64,000 nt of DNA, taken from positions 1 to 64,000 of the forward strand of contig JBAZBJ010000003.1 of the NCBI GenBank assembly GCA_041671525.1, read 5' to 3'. Below are positions 22,476-31,306 of the stretch, one piece after another. The stretch is from UBA11098 sp041671525 (lineage in GTDB: Bacteria; Patescibacteriota; Minisyncoccia; Moranbacterales; UBA2206). Position numbers and translations under genes: made by a program. Below the pieces are notes generated by a model. It worked only from the letters and a program-made list of their open reading frames with translations, was not told the origin of the DNA and did not search any database. How positions within the stretch are numbered: the first letter of the stretch is position 1; the number at the start of each line of letters is the position of its first letter.

Positions 22476-23744
22476 TCATTTTTGAATCATCTTAACTGCC
22501 CGTCTCAATATGCCGGCCATAACTTTTTCTTCTCCGGAAAGATCCAAGGCCAGATTGGCCAGACCCATCGGCGTCACGTCTTGCGGATCCTTGAGTTCGC
22601 CCGTTTCATCAATTATATTCACAACGTCGCGTGGTTGCAAGAAGCTGACTTGTGGCGGTTTGGCAAACGGCAGTTCTTTGATCCATTTGGTCGACAGCAG
22701 TGCCTTTTTGATGCCGGGTAAACCAGAGCCGCCCCCGCATAAGAAAAAACGGTTCGGCAACAGATCCGCGTCCGCAAATTCCGCCAGGGACAATTCCACA
22801 CCGGACAGCCAGACATCACAATCGTCCGCCAGAATTTTTTCAATCTTCACACTGACATCATGACCCAGTTTGCCTTCCGCGTATTTCACTTTCAAAATTT
22901 CCGCTTCCTCAAAGGCCACGCCCAATTCTTGCGCCAAGCGTTTGGTGAAAGCGCGTCCGCCCAGGGCGAACATTTTGGTGCCTTCCAATCCGCCATTGCG
23001 CACCACCGCAATGTCGGTGGTGCCGCCACCAATGTCGATGAAGACCGCGTTGAAATCCAAAATGTCCTCCACGCCCATGGAACGTGCCACGGCGTATGGT
23101 TCGGCTGCGATACTGATGAGCTCCAAATTCAATTCATCGGCGATTGATTGCAACGCACCCAGATGCACCATCGGCGCGTAGGCATTGAACACGGCAATGG
23201 AAACGTCGCGCCCCTGAAAGCCGACCGGGTTGGTCACGCGATAGCCATCAATGCGCACGTCGATGATGGCGGCATTGATCAACTTCACTTCAATTTCACT
23301 GTGCCCAGTCTCCCAAGCCAACTGCTGCCGAATGCGGTCAAAAGCTTTCCATTGCACTTTCTGGATAATATTTTTGAGTTCCGGCAGATCGATGCGAACT
23401 TCCGGGCGGATCCGCTCATAGTGCACCGTGGTCGTCGTACCTTTGACCAACTCACCGGCGATGCCGACAATGGTTTTTTCAACTTTTTTGACGCCCGCTT
23501 TGGCCTTGGCCATTTCGATGGCGCGCCGCGAACTTTCAATCACGCCGGAGATGTCCGACACCGCGCCGCTTTGCATGTTGCCTAAACTCTGCCGCACCTT
23601 GCCCACACCCTTCACCACGCCATTGCCGGAATTCGGATCAATCTTGAAAACCAGCGCCTTGACCACCTCCGTGCCGATATCCAAAGAAAGCATGTAATCC
23701 GAAGACCCGCCACGCGAACTCAAAATTTTGGAAAAAATTCCCAT
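22476..23744 (-). CDS. FtsA/PilM-like actin-fold ATPase
   Basis: A 422-residue actin-like protein. LSLDIGTEVVKALVFKI near residue 20 is phosphate-1, FIDIGGGTTDIAVVRNGG is phosphate-2, and FLCGGGSGLPGIKKAL is the adenosine loop. The 1C-type insert (AAIIDVRIDGYRVTNPVGFQ) is like that of FtsA, but the overall match is equally compatible with PilM. The next gene downstream is the membrane protein at 20358-22400 rather than ftsZ, which favours a PilM-like role at an envelope machine. It has no obvious C-terminal membrane helix. Confidence 0.75.
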   Translation of the reverse strand: MGIFSKILSSRGGSSDYMLSLDIGTEVVKALVFKIDPNSGNGVVKGVGKVRQSLGNMQSGAVSDISGVIESSRRAIEMAKAKAGVKKVEKTIVGIAGELVKGTTTTVHYERIRPEVRIDLPELKNIIQKVQWKAFDRIRQQLAWETGHSEIEVKLINAAIIDVRIDGYRVTNPVGFQGRDVSIAVFNAYAPMVHLGALQSIADELNLELISIAAEPYAVARSMGVEDILDFNAVFIDIGGGTTDIAVVRNGGLEGTKMFALGGRAFTKRLAQELGVAFEEAEILKVKYAEGKLGHDVSVKIEKILADDCDVWLSGVELSLAEFADADLLPNRFFLCGGGSGLPGIKKALLSTKWIKELPFAKPPQVSFLQPRDVVNIIDETGELKDPQDVTPMGLANLALDLSGEEKVMAGILRRAVKMIQK

Positions 23745-23812
23745 TTAAAGTAAAAATTTATCTTTGTTTTCTATTTGTATTATACAACAAAATCGCAGCG
23801 AAAACAAATGTG

Positions 23813-24382
23813 TCATTTAGCCAGCTTTTCGACACTCGCAACGACCTCTGGCAGCTCCAGGCAGGCGTCCTCGCCCTCGATCGCGCCGGAAAAATGTTTG
23901 GCGTTGTGTTTGATGATGATTTCCGCGCCCAGCTCTTTCCTGAAGATGTCCGCATATTTCAGATTCACATACGGATCGTCATCCGATTGGATTGCCACGA
24001 AACCATTCTTTATTTTGCTTTTTATTTTTGCAAAATCAAACGACGTCTCAAAAAAGTTTTTCACTTCGTCATAGCCGATATCGCCCGTGAAACCGGCAAC
24101 CAAAACCACGCCGCCAATCTTTTGATCTTCGCCCAAGGTTTCCAGATAGCGCAAAATCGCGGCGCAGCCGATGCTGTGGCCGATCAGATACAATTCTTCA
24201 TCCGGCGCTCCAGCTGCTTCCTGCAGGTGCGGAACCCACTTTCTCATCTTGGGCAATTCCGTTTCCGGCATGCTCGGCACCGTAACCTGAAAACCTCTGA
24301 CCTCCAGTTCTTTTTTCACATAAGGATACCAGCAATATTCCGGATAACCCTCCCAGCAATGGACGATGATTGCGCGCTTCAT
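23813..24382 (-). CDS. RBBP9/YdeN-type alpha/beta serine hydrolase
   Basis: A 189-residue small alpha/beta hydrolase. IVHCWEGYPEYCWYPYVKKE is the family's N-terminal signature, LIGHSIGCAAILRYL is the nucleophile elbow (Ser in GHSIG), the Asp is in SDDDPYV, and the His is in KHFSGAIEG. The family are serine hydrolases of unclear physiological substrate. It lies 12 bases after alaS and is probably read through from it. Confidence 0.88.
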   Translation of the reverse strand: MKRAIIVHCWEGYPEYCWYPYVKKELEVRGFQVTVPSMPETELPKMRKWVPHLQEAAGAPDEELYLIGHSIGCAAILRYLETLGEDQKIGGVVLVAGFTGDIGYDEVKNFFETSFDFAKIKSKIKNGFVAIQSDDDPYVNLKYADIFRKELGAEIIIKHNAKHFSGAIEGEDACLELPEVVASVEKLAK

Positions 24383-24394
24383 AAAATTACAAAT

Positions 24395-26332
24395 TTATTC
24401 CAACACTGCTTTGATTCGCCGCACGCCGGCGGAAGAGGCTTCCTCTTTGGTGATTTTGAAGTGGCCGAGTTCGGAAGTGTTGCCGACATGCGGACCACCG
24501 CACAGTTCGCTGCTGAAATCGCCGATTGAATACACTTTCACCACGTCGCCATACTTGGCCGGATCGAAAGAGACTTTAGCAACTTTCAGCGCTTCATCTT
24601 TGGACATTTCGGTCATCTCGACCGGAATTTTGGCTTGGATTTTTGCGTTAACCAAATCCTCGACTTGCTGCAATTGCTCCGGCATCATTTTTTCCGGATA
24701 ATTGAAATCAAAACGCAATCGCTCAGCCGTGATGTTGCTGCCTTTCTGATATGTCTCCGCACCCAAGACTTCCCGCAACGCCGCCAAGAGCAAGTGCGTG
24801 GCGGTGTGATATTTCACAGTAATTTCACTGGTGTCTGACAAACCACCCTTAAACAATCCGGCTGAAGCTGTACGGGAAAGTTCTTGATGTTTCCTGAATA
24901 ATTTACTATATTCTTCAATGTTTACTGTCAAATCTCTTTTTTTAAGTTCCTCTATAATCATCTCTAGGGGAAAACCGAACGTTTGATATATATAAAAAGC
25001 TTTTTCAGTATCAACATCTGTCATCCTAGGGGGCACTTCATCAGCTCTAAGTTTTTTTGGTCCTGTTGGAAACATTTTCTCCAATTCTTTCAAGCCTCTT
25101 TCAAGAGTTTTTCTAAATTTATTTTCTTCCTTTTCTAATTCAGCATAAATATTTATTCTACTTTTATCAGGTTCTAGAAAATAGGTATCCTTATACATTT
25201 CAATAACAATACTAGCAATCTTTGTAGTAAAATTATCTTCCACGCCCAACAGATGCCCATAGCGGATTGCGCGGCGGATCAAACGGCGCAAAACATAGCC
25301 TTGCTGAGTATTGCTCGGCACCACACCGTCAGCAATCAAAAATGTTGCCGCTTTTGAGTGATCAGCAATAATGCGCATCGAATACATATCATCTTTCCAA
25401 CAATCTGGCATTTCTTCAAATCCTAAATCACCTTTTTTAAATTCATATTTCTTTTTGGATACTTCTTCAACCTTAGCAACGATTGGTGAAAATAAGTCAG
25501 TTTTGAAAATGTCTGGATCCCCATTTTCGGCAGCCAATATTCTTTCCAAGCCCCCACCGAAATCAATATTGCCTTTTGGCAGAAGTTCAAAGCCTTTTTC
25601 TGTCTTCACGTATTGCATGAAAACGTTGTTGCCAATTTCCAAAAATCTCCCGCAATCACAATTCACATGACAAACTTGATCCTTAAATTCCGAATTTTCG
25701 TGTAACATTAAACCAGATCCAAAATCCCAAAACATTTCACTGTCTGGTCCGCCTGGTTCGCCGTTGGGCATTTTGCCTGGCACGCCCACTCGCGACCACC
25801 AATTCTTCTTTTCGTCATAATAAAAAATTCTGCCCTCTCCCATGCCGTCTCTTTCTGGAAAATCAACATCCGCAGCATCTATACCGGCTCTGGAAAATTC
25901 TTCTTTCCAAAAATCAACTGCCTCACTGTCGCGCGGGATACCCAACGCTTCGTTACCGCGAAAAACCGTCACGTAAATATTTTCCGGGTCCAGCCCGATT
26001 TCTTTCGTCAAAAATTCAAACATCCAAGCAATCTGCTCCTTTTTGAAATAATCGCCAAATGACCAATTGCCCAGCATCTCAAAAAAAGTCGTGTGACGAT
26101 TGTCGCCAACTTCTTCAATGTCCTGCGAGCGGAAACACTTTTGTGAATCCACAATCCGGGTACCCAACGGATGTTTTTCTCCTAATAAATATGGCACCAT
26201 CGGTTGCATGCCTGACCCGGTAAAAAGGGTCGTTGGATCATTTTCCGGCACCAGCAAAGACGACGGCACAATCACATTGCCTTTGGATTCAAAAAATTTC
26301 AGATATTTTTCGCGAAGTTCCTGTGCGGTCAT
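24395..26332 (-). CDS. alaS: Alanyl-tRNA synthetase, lacking the C-terminal domain
   Basis: A 645-residue class II synthetase. The catalytic core (LFTGSGMQPMVPYLLGEKHP, RHTTFFEMLGNWSFGDYF), the tRNA-recognition helices and the editing domain are present. The editing-site metal ligands are HTATH and CGGPHVG. The protein ends soon after the editing domain (ASSAGVRRIKAVLE), so the DHHA1/C-Ala region found in the usual about 875-residue enzyme is missing. Two bases separate it from the small gene upstream. Codon use in its middle part is AT-richer than at its ends. Confidence 0.95.
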   Translation of the reverse strand: MTAQELREKYLKFFESKGNVIVPSSLLVPENDPTTLFTGSGMQPMVPYLLGEKHPLGTRIVDSQKCFRSQDIEEVGDNRHTTFFEMLGNWSFGDYFKKEQIAWMFEFLTKEIGLDPENIYVTVFRGNEALGIPRDSEAVDFWKEEFSRAGIDAADVDFPERDGMGEGRIFYYDEKKNWWSRVGVPGKMPNGEPGGPDSEMFWDFGSGLMLHENSEFKDQVCHVNCDCGRFLEIGNNVFMQYVKTEKGFELLPKGNIDFGGGLERILAAENGDPDIFKTDLFSPIVAKVEEVSKKKYEFKKGDLGFEEMPDCWKDDMYSMRIIADHSKAATFLIADGVVPSNTQQGYVLRRLIRRAIRYGHLLGVEDNFTTKIASIVIEMYKDTYFLEPDKSRINIYAELEKEENKFRKTLERGLKELEKMFPTGPKKLRADEVPPRMTDVDTEKAFYIYQTFGFPLEMIIEELKKRDLTVNIEEYSKLFRKHQELSRTASAGLFKGGLSDTSEITVKYHTATHLLLAALREVLGAETYQKGSNITAERLRFDFNYPEKMMPEQLQQVEDLVNAKIQAKIPVEMTEMSKDEALKVAKVSFDPAKYGDVVKVYSIGDFSSELCGGPHVGNTSELGHFKITKEEASSAGVRRIKAVLE

Positions 26333-26334
26333 AA

Positions 26335-26550
26335 TTATTTGTTTCTCTCCACTTGCTTTTTAATCTGGGGGTAATATTTGTCCCAATGAAAACCCAGAAT
26401 CTCCTCCAATTCCTTCATCGCGGCATCAATGTCATCATTGTCGTCCAGATGTCTTTCCGTGCTTCGAATTTTATCCAATTTGAAACCTTCAATTTTAATT
26501 TCATTTTCTTTCGCAATTTCCTCCACTATGTCTCGCAATTTTGACACCAT
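26335..26550 (-). CDS. Small acidic protein (71 aa) upstream of alaS
   Basis: A hydrophilic helical 71-residue protein (begins MVSKLRDIVEEIAKENEIKI) with an acidic stretch DDNDDIDAAMKELEEIL. No family is recognised. It ends 2 bases before alaS, so the two are almost certainly co-translated. No Shine-Dalgarno is visible. Confidence 0.6.
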   Translation of the reverse strand: MVSKLRDIVEEIAKENEIKIEGFKLDKIRSTERHLDDNDDIDAAMKELEEILGFHWDKYYPQIKKQVERNK

Positions 26551-26570
26551 AATATTATTTTAAAAAATTA

Positions 26571-26867
26571 TTAAACTAAATTTAATTTTTTCTTCAACCC
26601 CTTGATCTTAACGTCAATCTGCGTCAATTCATATTCTACCTTGATCAGGCGAGCCTTCTTGTCCTGCATGCTCATCTGGATGTGATCCTCTTCCTTCTTG
26701 AGCGCCCGAATTTCCCCGTCCAGATCGGTTTTTTCCTTGGTAACTTTACGCAGGTCAGATTCCGTCATGATCATCTCCCGCTGAATCTCCTGCCGCTGTC
26801 GCGACTTGTCCTGCTTGGCATTCTTGTCCTCATCGCCCTGGCCACTATTGTGTGAAAAATTTTGCAT
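26571..26867 (-). CDS. Coiled-coil protein (98 aa)
   Basis: Almost entirely predicted helix with heptad-like spacing from about residue 25 onward (QEIQREMIMTESDLRKVTKE, then LIKVEYELTQIDVKIKGL). The N terminus is polar and disordered. No family assignment. It lies between alaS's upstream gene and the larger unrecognised operon. Confidence 0.6.
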   Translation of the reverse strand: MQNFSHNSGQGDEDKNAKQDKSRQRQEIQREMIMTESDLRKVTKEKTDLDGEIRALKKEEDHIQMSMQDKKARLIKVEYELTQIDVKIKGLKKKLNLV

Positions 26868-26926
26868 ATAGATAGTTTCTTATTTTTGTTAAGCTAATTT
26901 ATCCTTTATGTCAACCGATCTCAGAT

Positions 26927-27466
26927 TTAAAGCTCTTTCATCTTTTTCTTTGTGCTTTTCCAACAGGATCTAAATTCTGCTTCCTTTTCCGGTGCAATTT
27001 TCATTCTCCATTCAAACAACTTTTCGCCCAATCCCATTTTTTCAGCCATAATAAATTCATTGCGCTCTGCTAAAAGATGCTTCTTGAGAAAAGCTTCATC
27101 TTTACCAGATTCCAGCTCTTTTTTCATCGCGCCTTCTTTAATTTCTATCCATGCTTCATAGGTTTCATGTTCTATCATGCACGGGATCAAATCCGTGTAA
27201 TCCCCCTCATCTATTTGGAAGGCATCGTTATTGATAGCAATCTCAAAATTTTCTATTTCTCCCGTTTCTGATTTTATTATCAGATTCGAGGCGGGAGCAT
27301 CAAGTTTATCACCAAACATTTCCTCGTGCCATTTTATGAATTCCGCTCGGTTCATGTATTTAACCCGACTTTTCGCCAATTCAAAAAATTCTTGCTTAGA
27401 TTCGGGAATAGAATCATTTAACTTGCGCGGAGTAGCTAGAAATGTTCCTTCAAAATACTTGTCCAT
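26927..27466 (-). CDS. Unrecognised protein (179 aa), downstream of the 775-aa protein
   Basis: A soluble acidic protein with aromatic motifs (MNRAEFIKWHEEMFGDKLDA, EHETYEAWIEIKEG) and a helical Lys/Glu-rich C terminus. EHETYEAW and HLLAERNEFIMAEKMG resemble helical metal-binding motifs superficially, but no family is claimed. It starts 2 bases after the stop of the 775-residue gene, so the two are translated together. Confidence 0.6.
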   Translation of the reverse strand: MDKYFEGTFLATPRKLNDSIPESKQEFFELAKSRVKYMNRAEFIKWHEEMFGDKLDAPASNLIIKSETGEIENFEIAINNDAFQIDEGDYTDLIPCMIEHETYEAWIEIKEGAMKKELESGKDEAFLKKHLLAERNEFIMAEKMGLGEKLFEWRMKIAPEKEAEFRSCWKSTKKKMKEL

Positions 27467-27468
27467 TT

Positions 27469-29796
27469 TTATCCAGATAATTTTGTAACTAAGAGCTCAT
27501 CATATTCATCCACTTCAAATTTAAAATTTTTAAACTTATCATTTAATTTTTGAATAAAATTTTGATCTGCTAAAAGTTTTTCCTTTATATTGACCTGCTT
27601 CTTGCCATCCCTCATAAATAAATCAACATTTTTTACTCTTCTATTGCCCTCTCCCTCGAATAGGCTGTGCAGATCAGTTTTTTCAACCAACTTAGCAATT
27701 AATTTATTCCATACTACGGGAGAATTTGCCAGGGAAAAATCAAGCCCTCCATTAATATCATCATTTTCTACCGCAATCTCTGCAATTTTCTCATTCTTCT
27801 TTAATTCATCTGGCATGCTAATATACAAGGAATCTGAATTATTTTTCTTTTCCAACGAATATAGGCGTTTTATAAAATCAACATCCCTTTTTAGATTTTC
27901 ACCAGAAAATTTATACGTAGAAGCTGGATCAAATTGTGCAGCTTCAATCATAAAATCTTTATCTTCAAGTAATTTGTTAGGAAATCCACTAATTTTTCCT
28001 GGATTATCCTTGGCATAGGCCAAATATTCCTCCCTTGATAAGTCCACCTCTGCATTTTCTTGTCCAGACAACTCTGTGATTATTCCCTTGGCCTCTTTTT
28101 GATGACTTATTTCTCTAAATAAATTTTTTGAAATTACATCCTCACCTATTTCTTTCCTTTTTTTATTTGATAATCCAGCATTTCCCAATGCAACTTGTTC
28201 TGGAGTTATTTCCGCACCTATTGAGATAACCCCGTTATTAGCAATACCCATAAATTCAAACAATCTCCTATCAGGCGTCATGACTAACGAGGGCATGCCC
28301 TTTTGTGTTGCCACATCCAAATACCTCATAAAATCATCTTTTTGCTCCTTATTTTTGCTAACTGAAAGACTATCGGAAAATCCAATCATCTTGCCATCTT
28401 CATTAAAGTTAACATTTTTAAAAAAACCAAAGACTTTCGGATTATTAACCACAAGTTCATTATATCCGCGCTCGCTTTTATCAGAAACTATTTTGTCAAT
28501 TTCTTCTGAGCTGCTTATTGTGCCATTGCGTTCCTTTATTCCGCCTACTTGCGTTTGATTGTCTGTTTGCACACCACCTCTAATATCACCACCACCAATT
28601 ATCACACCAATATCCTCATTCCACAAACCCTGCCTGCTTCCCGGAACAACTGAAGACGTTGATATCGAAGGTTCAAGCGATAAGAGAATATCCATGTCAT
28701 CCTCAATAGTTGCCCTTTCGGAAATATTTGAATTTGCATTGTGTCTTAGTCTTTCATCAGGTACAAATGTATGCACAATAAAAGCGTTATTTCTTATCAG
28801 TGTTTGCTCGACAGTTTTTCGCACTGATTCAAATTTCTTCTGCGCAATTTCATCAGCCTTAGCATAATGTTCCTCAAGCCTTTTCCTAAGGGAACTAACG
28901 CCATCACTACTATCAATCAGCTGTCCAATATTTTCTCGCTCATCAGAGGCATCCTGTTCACTCAATTCAGTTGAAGAAAGTCGCTCGGCAATTTCATCGG
29001 CCTCAGTGCTTTGCCTTTCGGCAAGTTGAGCATATTGTTTATCCTCAAGCTCACCCTCCATTGATTCCGCTGGATTATTGGCCTCCCTGATATTGGTTTT
29101 AAAAATAGAAAGTCTCTCGCGCTGCGCTTTTCGTTGCTCGAGAATTTCTTGTGCTATTTTTCTTCGTTCTTCTGCTAAAAATTTCTTGGATGCCTCTTTT
29201 TCGCTTAACAACTCTGGATTTTCAATCGTTCGTTCTTTCATTGCAGGCATATCTTCATATGATTCAAGAATTCCTTGCTCTCCAAGTTTGGAAAAATCAG
29301 CTTCATGAAGTTGATACACGGGACCGATGGAACCATCTTTCATGTATCGAATTTCATTTCCTTCCCAATCTCCACGCCTATTTTTTCTAAGGGCATATCC
29401 TGTTATTCGCCCTTCCTTGTCTTCAGTTTTAACAATTACTGATCCTTCAAAATTACGATCTCTCGTGACACCTACAATATTGGCCTTTTCAGGCTGAGAT
29501 TTAGTAGGAGCAATCTCTGCCTCCAATTCAGCTTTTGCCACCTCAGCCTCTTTATCCAATATCTGCAGGGCCTCCTTGTCATCTCCATCAATCGCTAGAC
29601 CGTCTTTTTCCGCTCTCGCCTCTACTTGTACAAGATGCCCATCCCCTTCTTTTTTGAAGCTAGTGATTTCTTTTTCCGCCTCATCCAGCATTTGCTGGCG
29701 CAATTCTTCCGGCGATTCGACGCTTTGTGAACCTTCAAGAGCTTCCTGGGTTTCAGGTTTTTTTATAACTTCAGTTGCTTTGTGTTCTTCATGCAT
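27469..29796 (-). CDS. Large unrecognised protein (775 aa)
   Basis: A hydrophilic, Lys/Glu-rich protein with no signal peptide or membrane segment. Residues 1-330 are mainly charged helices. The middle (about 335-480) is distinctive: FIVHTFVPDERLRHN, ERATIEDDMDILLSLEPS, IGVIIGGGDIRGGVQTDN and NELVVNNPKVFGFF. I recall similar middles in unannotated CPR proteins but know no function. The C-terminal part has ankyrin-like phrases (LLEDKDFMIEAAQFDPAS, ENDDINGGLDFSL) that may be degenerate helical repeats. It is AT-rich compared with its neighbours and sits in a close operon (2-base gaps on both sides). Confidence 0.6.
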   Translation of the reverse strand: MHEEHKATEVIKKPETQEALEGSQSVESPEELRQQMLDEAEKEITSFKKEGDGHLVQVEARAEKDGLAIDGDDKEALQILDKEAEVAKAELEAEIAPTKSQPEKANIVGVTRDRNFEGSVIVKTEDKEGRITGYALRKNRRGDWEGNEIRYMKDGSIGPVYQLHEADFSKLGEQGILESYEDMPAMKERTIENPELLSEKEASKKFLAEERRKIAQEILEQRKAQRERLSIFKTNIREANNPAESMEGELEDKQYAQLAERQSTEADEIAERLSSTELSEQDASDERENIGQLIDSSDGVSSLRKRLEEHYAKADEIAQKKFESVRKTVEQTLIRNNAFIVHTFVPDERLRHNANSNISERATIEDDMDILLSLEPSISTSSVVPGSRQGLWNEDIGVIIGGGDIRGGVQTDNQTQVGGIKERNGTISSSEEIDKIVSDKSERGYNELVVNNPKVFGFFKNVNFNEDGKMIGFSDSLSVSKNKEQKDDFMRYLDVATQKGMPSLVMTPDRRLFEFMGIANNGVISIGAEITPEQVALGNAGLSNKKRKEIGEDVISKNLFREISHQKEAKGIITELSGQENAEVDLSREEYLAYAKDNPGKISGFPNKLLEDKDFMIEAAQFDPASTYKFSGENLKRDVDFIKRLYSLEKKNNSDSLYISMPDELKKNEKIAEIAVENDDINGGLDFSLANSPVVWNKLIAKLVEKTDLHSLFEGEGNRRVKNVDLFMRDGKKQVNIKEKLLADQNFIQKLNDKFKNFKFEVDEYDELLVTKLSG

Positions 29797-29798
29797 AA

Positions 29799-29951
29799 TT
29801 AGCCGATCTTTTTCCTAATTTTTTCCATGTGCTGCTGATCTAACTTTTCGGAGATGCGAGCCAAAATTTCGGATTTTCTTTTCCGCAAAGAAACCATTTT
29901 CTCATGAAATTTTTTCCAAGCTTGTTTTTGTTTTTCCGTTTCGGTTGCCAT
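29799..29951 (-). CDS. Tiny basic helical protein (50 aa)
   Basis: Reads from ATG at 29951 to TAA at 29799-29801; begins MATETEKQKQAWKKFHEK and ends MEKIRKKIG. A single charged helix with no recognised family. Its stop lies 2 bases before the 775-residue gene start, the same spacing as between the next two genes of the operon, which is the main evidence that it is real. mnmA ends 11 bases further upstream on the same strand. Confidence 0.5.
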   Translation of the reverse strand: MATETEKQKQAWKKFHEKMVSLRKRKSEILARISEKLDQQHMEKIRKKIG

Positions 29952-29962
29952 ATTTTTTAAAG

Positions 29963-31045
29963 TTAAACGATCCGCCCTCCACCCAGTAACTCACCTTTTT
30001 TTGTATAAAAAACTGCCGACTGGCCGGGCGAAATGGCTCGCTGTGGTTCATCAAATTCCACGCGATATTTTTTGCCTTTTCCTGGCTTTATTATAGCAGA
30101 AACGGCCGGGTTACGGTAGCGGTTTTTGACCAGCAGTTTGGCTGGCAATTTTGGCTCGTCCCCGATCCAACTGACCCCTTCCACCTCCATAACTTTCCGA
30201 AAAATAGCCGGGGTTTTTTCGTCATTGGTCACCACTAAAATATTCTTCTTCAAATCTTTGTCCACGACATAATACGGACCATCCCCCCCGATGTTGATCC
30301 CCCGTCTTTGACCGATCGTGTACAGCGGCAAGCCTTCATGCCCACCCACCACCTTGCCGGCTAAATTTATAATTTTACCTTTCTTGAGCTTCAGATGCCG
30401 CCGCAGGAAATTTTCCGGATATTTCTCCGGCGTGAAGCACAGCCCCTGCGAATCATCCTTGTCAAAAACCGGCAGCTTCATTTTTTTGGCCAGCGCCCGG
30501 ATGACCGGCTTTTTATATTCCCCCACCGGGAACAAAATTTTGGCCAATTGTTTTTGACTGAAATTATACAAAAAATACGACTGATCTTTTTCTTGATCTT
30601 TGCCTTGGAACAAATGATATTTTTTGTCTTTGCCTAATTTATTGATCGCATAATGACCGGAAGCCACAAAGTCGCCGTCCATCTCCAGCATCTTGCGAAA
30701 AAGCACTTTAAATTTGATGTGTTCGTTGCACGCCACACACGGATTGGGCGTGCGGCCGTTTTTATATTCATTAAGAAAATAATCCACCACTTCCTTCTTG
30801 AATTCCTTCTCCGCGTTGGCCGTGTAAAGTGGGATACCCAAAATCGCGCAGACTTTCCGCGCGTCTTCCAAGGATTCCAGCGAGCAACATTTATTTTCCG
30901 CCAAGCTGTTCTGTGCCGGCTCCTTCCAAAAATGCATAAACACACCCACCACGTCAAAGCCCTGTTTTTGCAGCAGCGCCGCCGCCACCGACGAGTCCAC
31001 CCCGGAAGACATGCCGACAATCACACGTTTTTTCTTCTTTATCAT
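29963..31045 (-). CDS. mnmA: tRNA-specific 2-thiouridylase MnmA
   Basis: A 360-residue enzyme that makes 2-thiouridine at tRNA wobble position 34 with ATP and a persulfide donor. The PP-loop is GMSSGVDSS (11-19). C103 (NPCVACN) and C203 (DSQGLCF) correspond to the catalytic cysteine pair, and GQRRGINIGG and ISPGQSAVFY are family motifs. Normal length. No Shine-Dalgarno sequence before ATG. The products of 29799-29951 and beyond are probably read from the same transcript. Confidence 0.97.
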   Translation of the reverse strand: MIKKKKRVIVGMSSGVDSSVAAALLQKQGFDVVGVFMHFWKEPAQNSLAENKCCSLESLEDARKVCAILGIPLYTANAEKEFKKEVVDYFLNEYKNGRTPNPCVACNEHIKFKVLFRKMLEMDGDFVASGHYAINKLGKDKKYHLFQGKDQEKDQSYFLYNFSQKQLAKILFPVGEYKKPVIRALAKKMKLPVFDKDDSQGLCFTPEKYPENFLRRHLKLKKGKIINLAGKVVGGHEGLPLYTIGQRRGINIGGDGPYYVVDKDLKKNILVVTNDEKTPAIFRKVMEVEGVSWIGDEPKLPAKLLVKNRYRNPAVSAIIKPGKGKKYRVEFDEPQRAISPGQSAVFYTKKGELLGGGRIV

Positions 31046-31125
31046 GAATTAATCATATTATATTTATACTTTCGTGTAAACAAAACAGCCCCGCCTGCGC
31101 GAGACTGTACCACAATCGGTTTGCA

Positions 31126-31296
31126 TCAGATTTTGTCCAATTCTTTCTCAATCTGCTGATTTTTTTCAAACGCTGAACTTTCCGAACCCTGCACAATTTT
31201 TTCACCGATGCGGATAGTCACAAAGGCGATCATCAGACCAATGATCATAATTGCGATGAAAGCTGACTGGTCGGAAATTTTTTTATGGATATTCAT
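31126..31296 (-). CDS. Small single-pass membrane protein (56 aa)
   Basis: One strongly hydrophobic segment (SAFIAIMIIGLMIAFVTIRI) followed by a charged tail. No family recognised. I prefer the ATG at 31296; an ATG at 31317 would overlap the upstream ATPase gene by 11 bases and cannot be excluded. Its position directly after the DUF87-type ATPase suggests membership in that unit. Confidence 0.55.
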   Translation of the reverse strand: MNIHKKISDQSAFIAIMIIGLMIAFVTIRIGEKIVQGSESSAFEKNQQIEKELDKI

Positions 31297-31306
31297 AATT
31301 TTTTGT

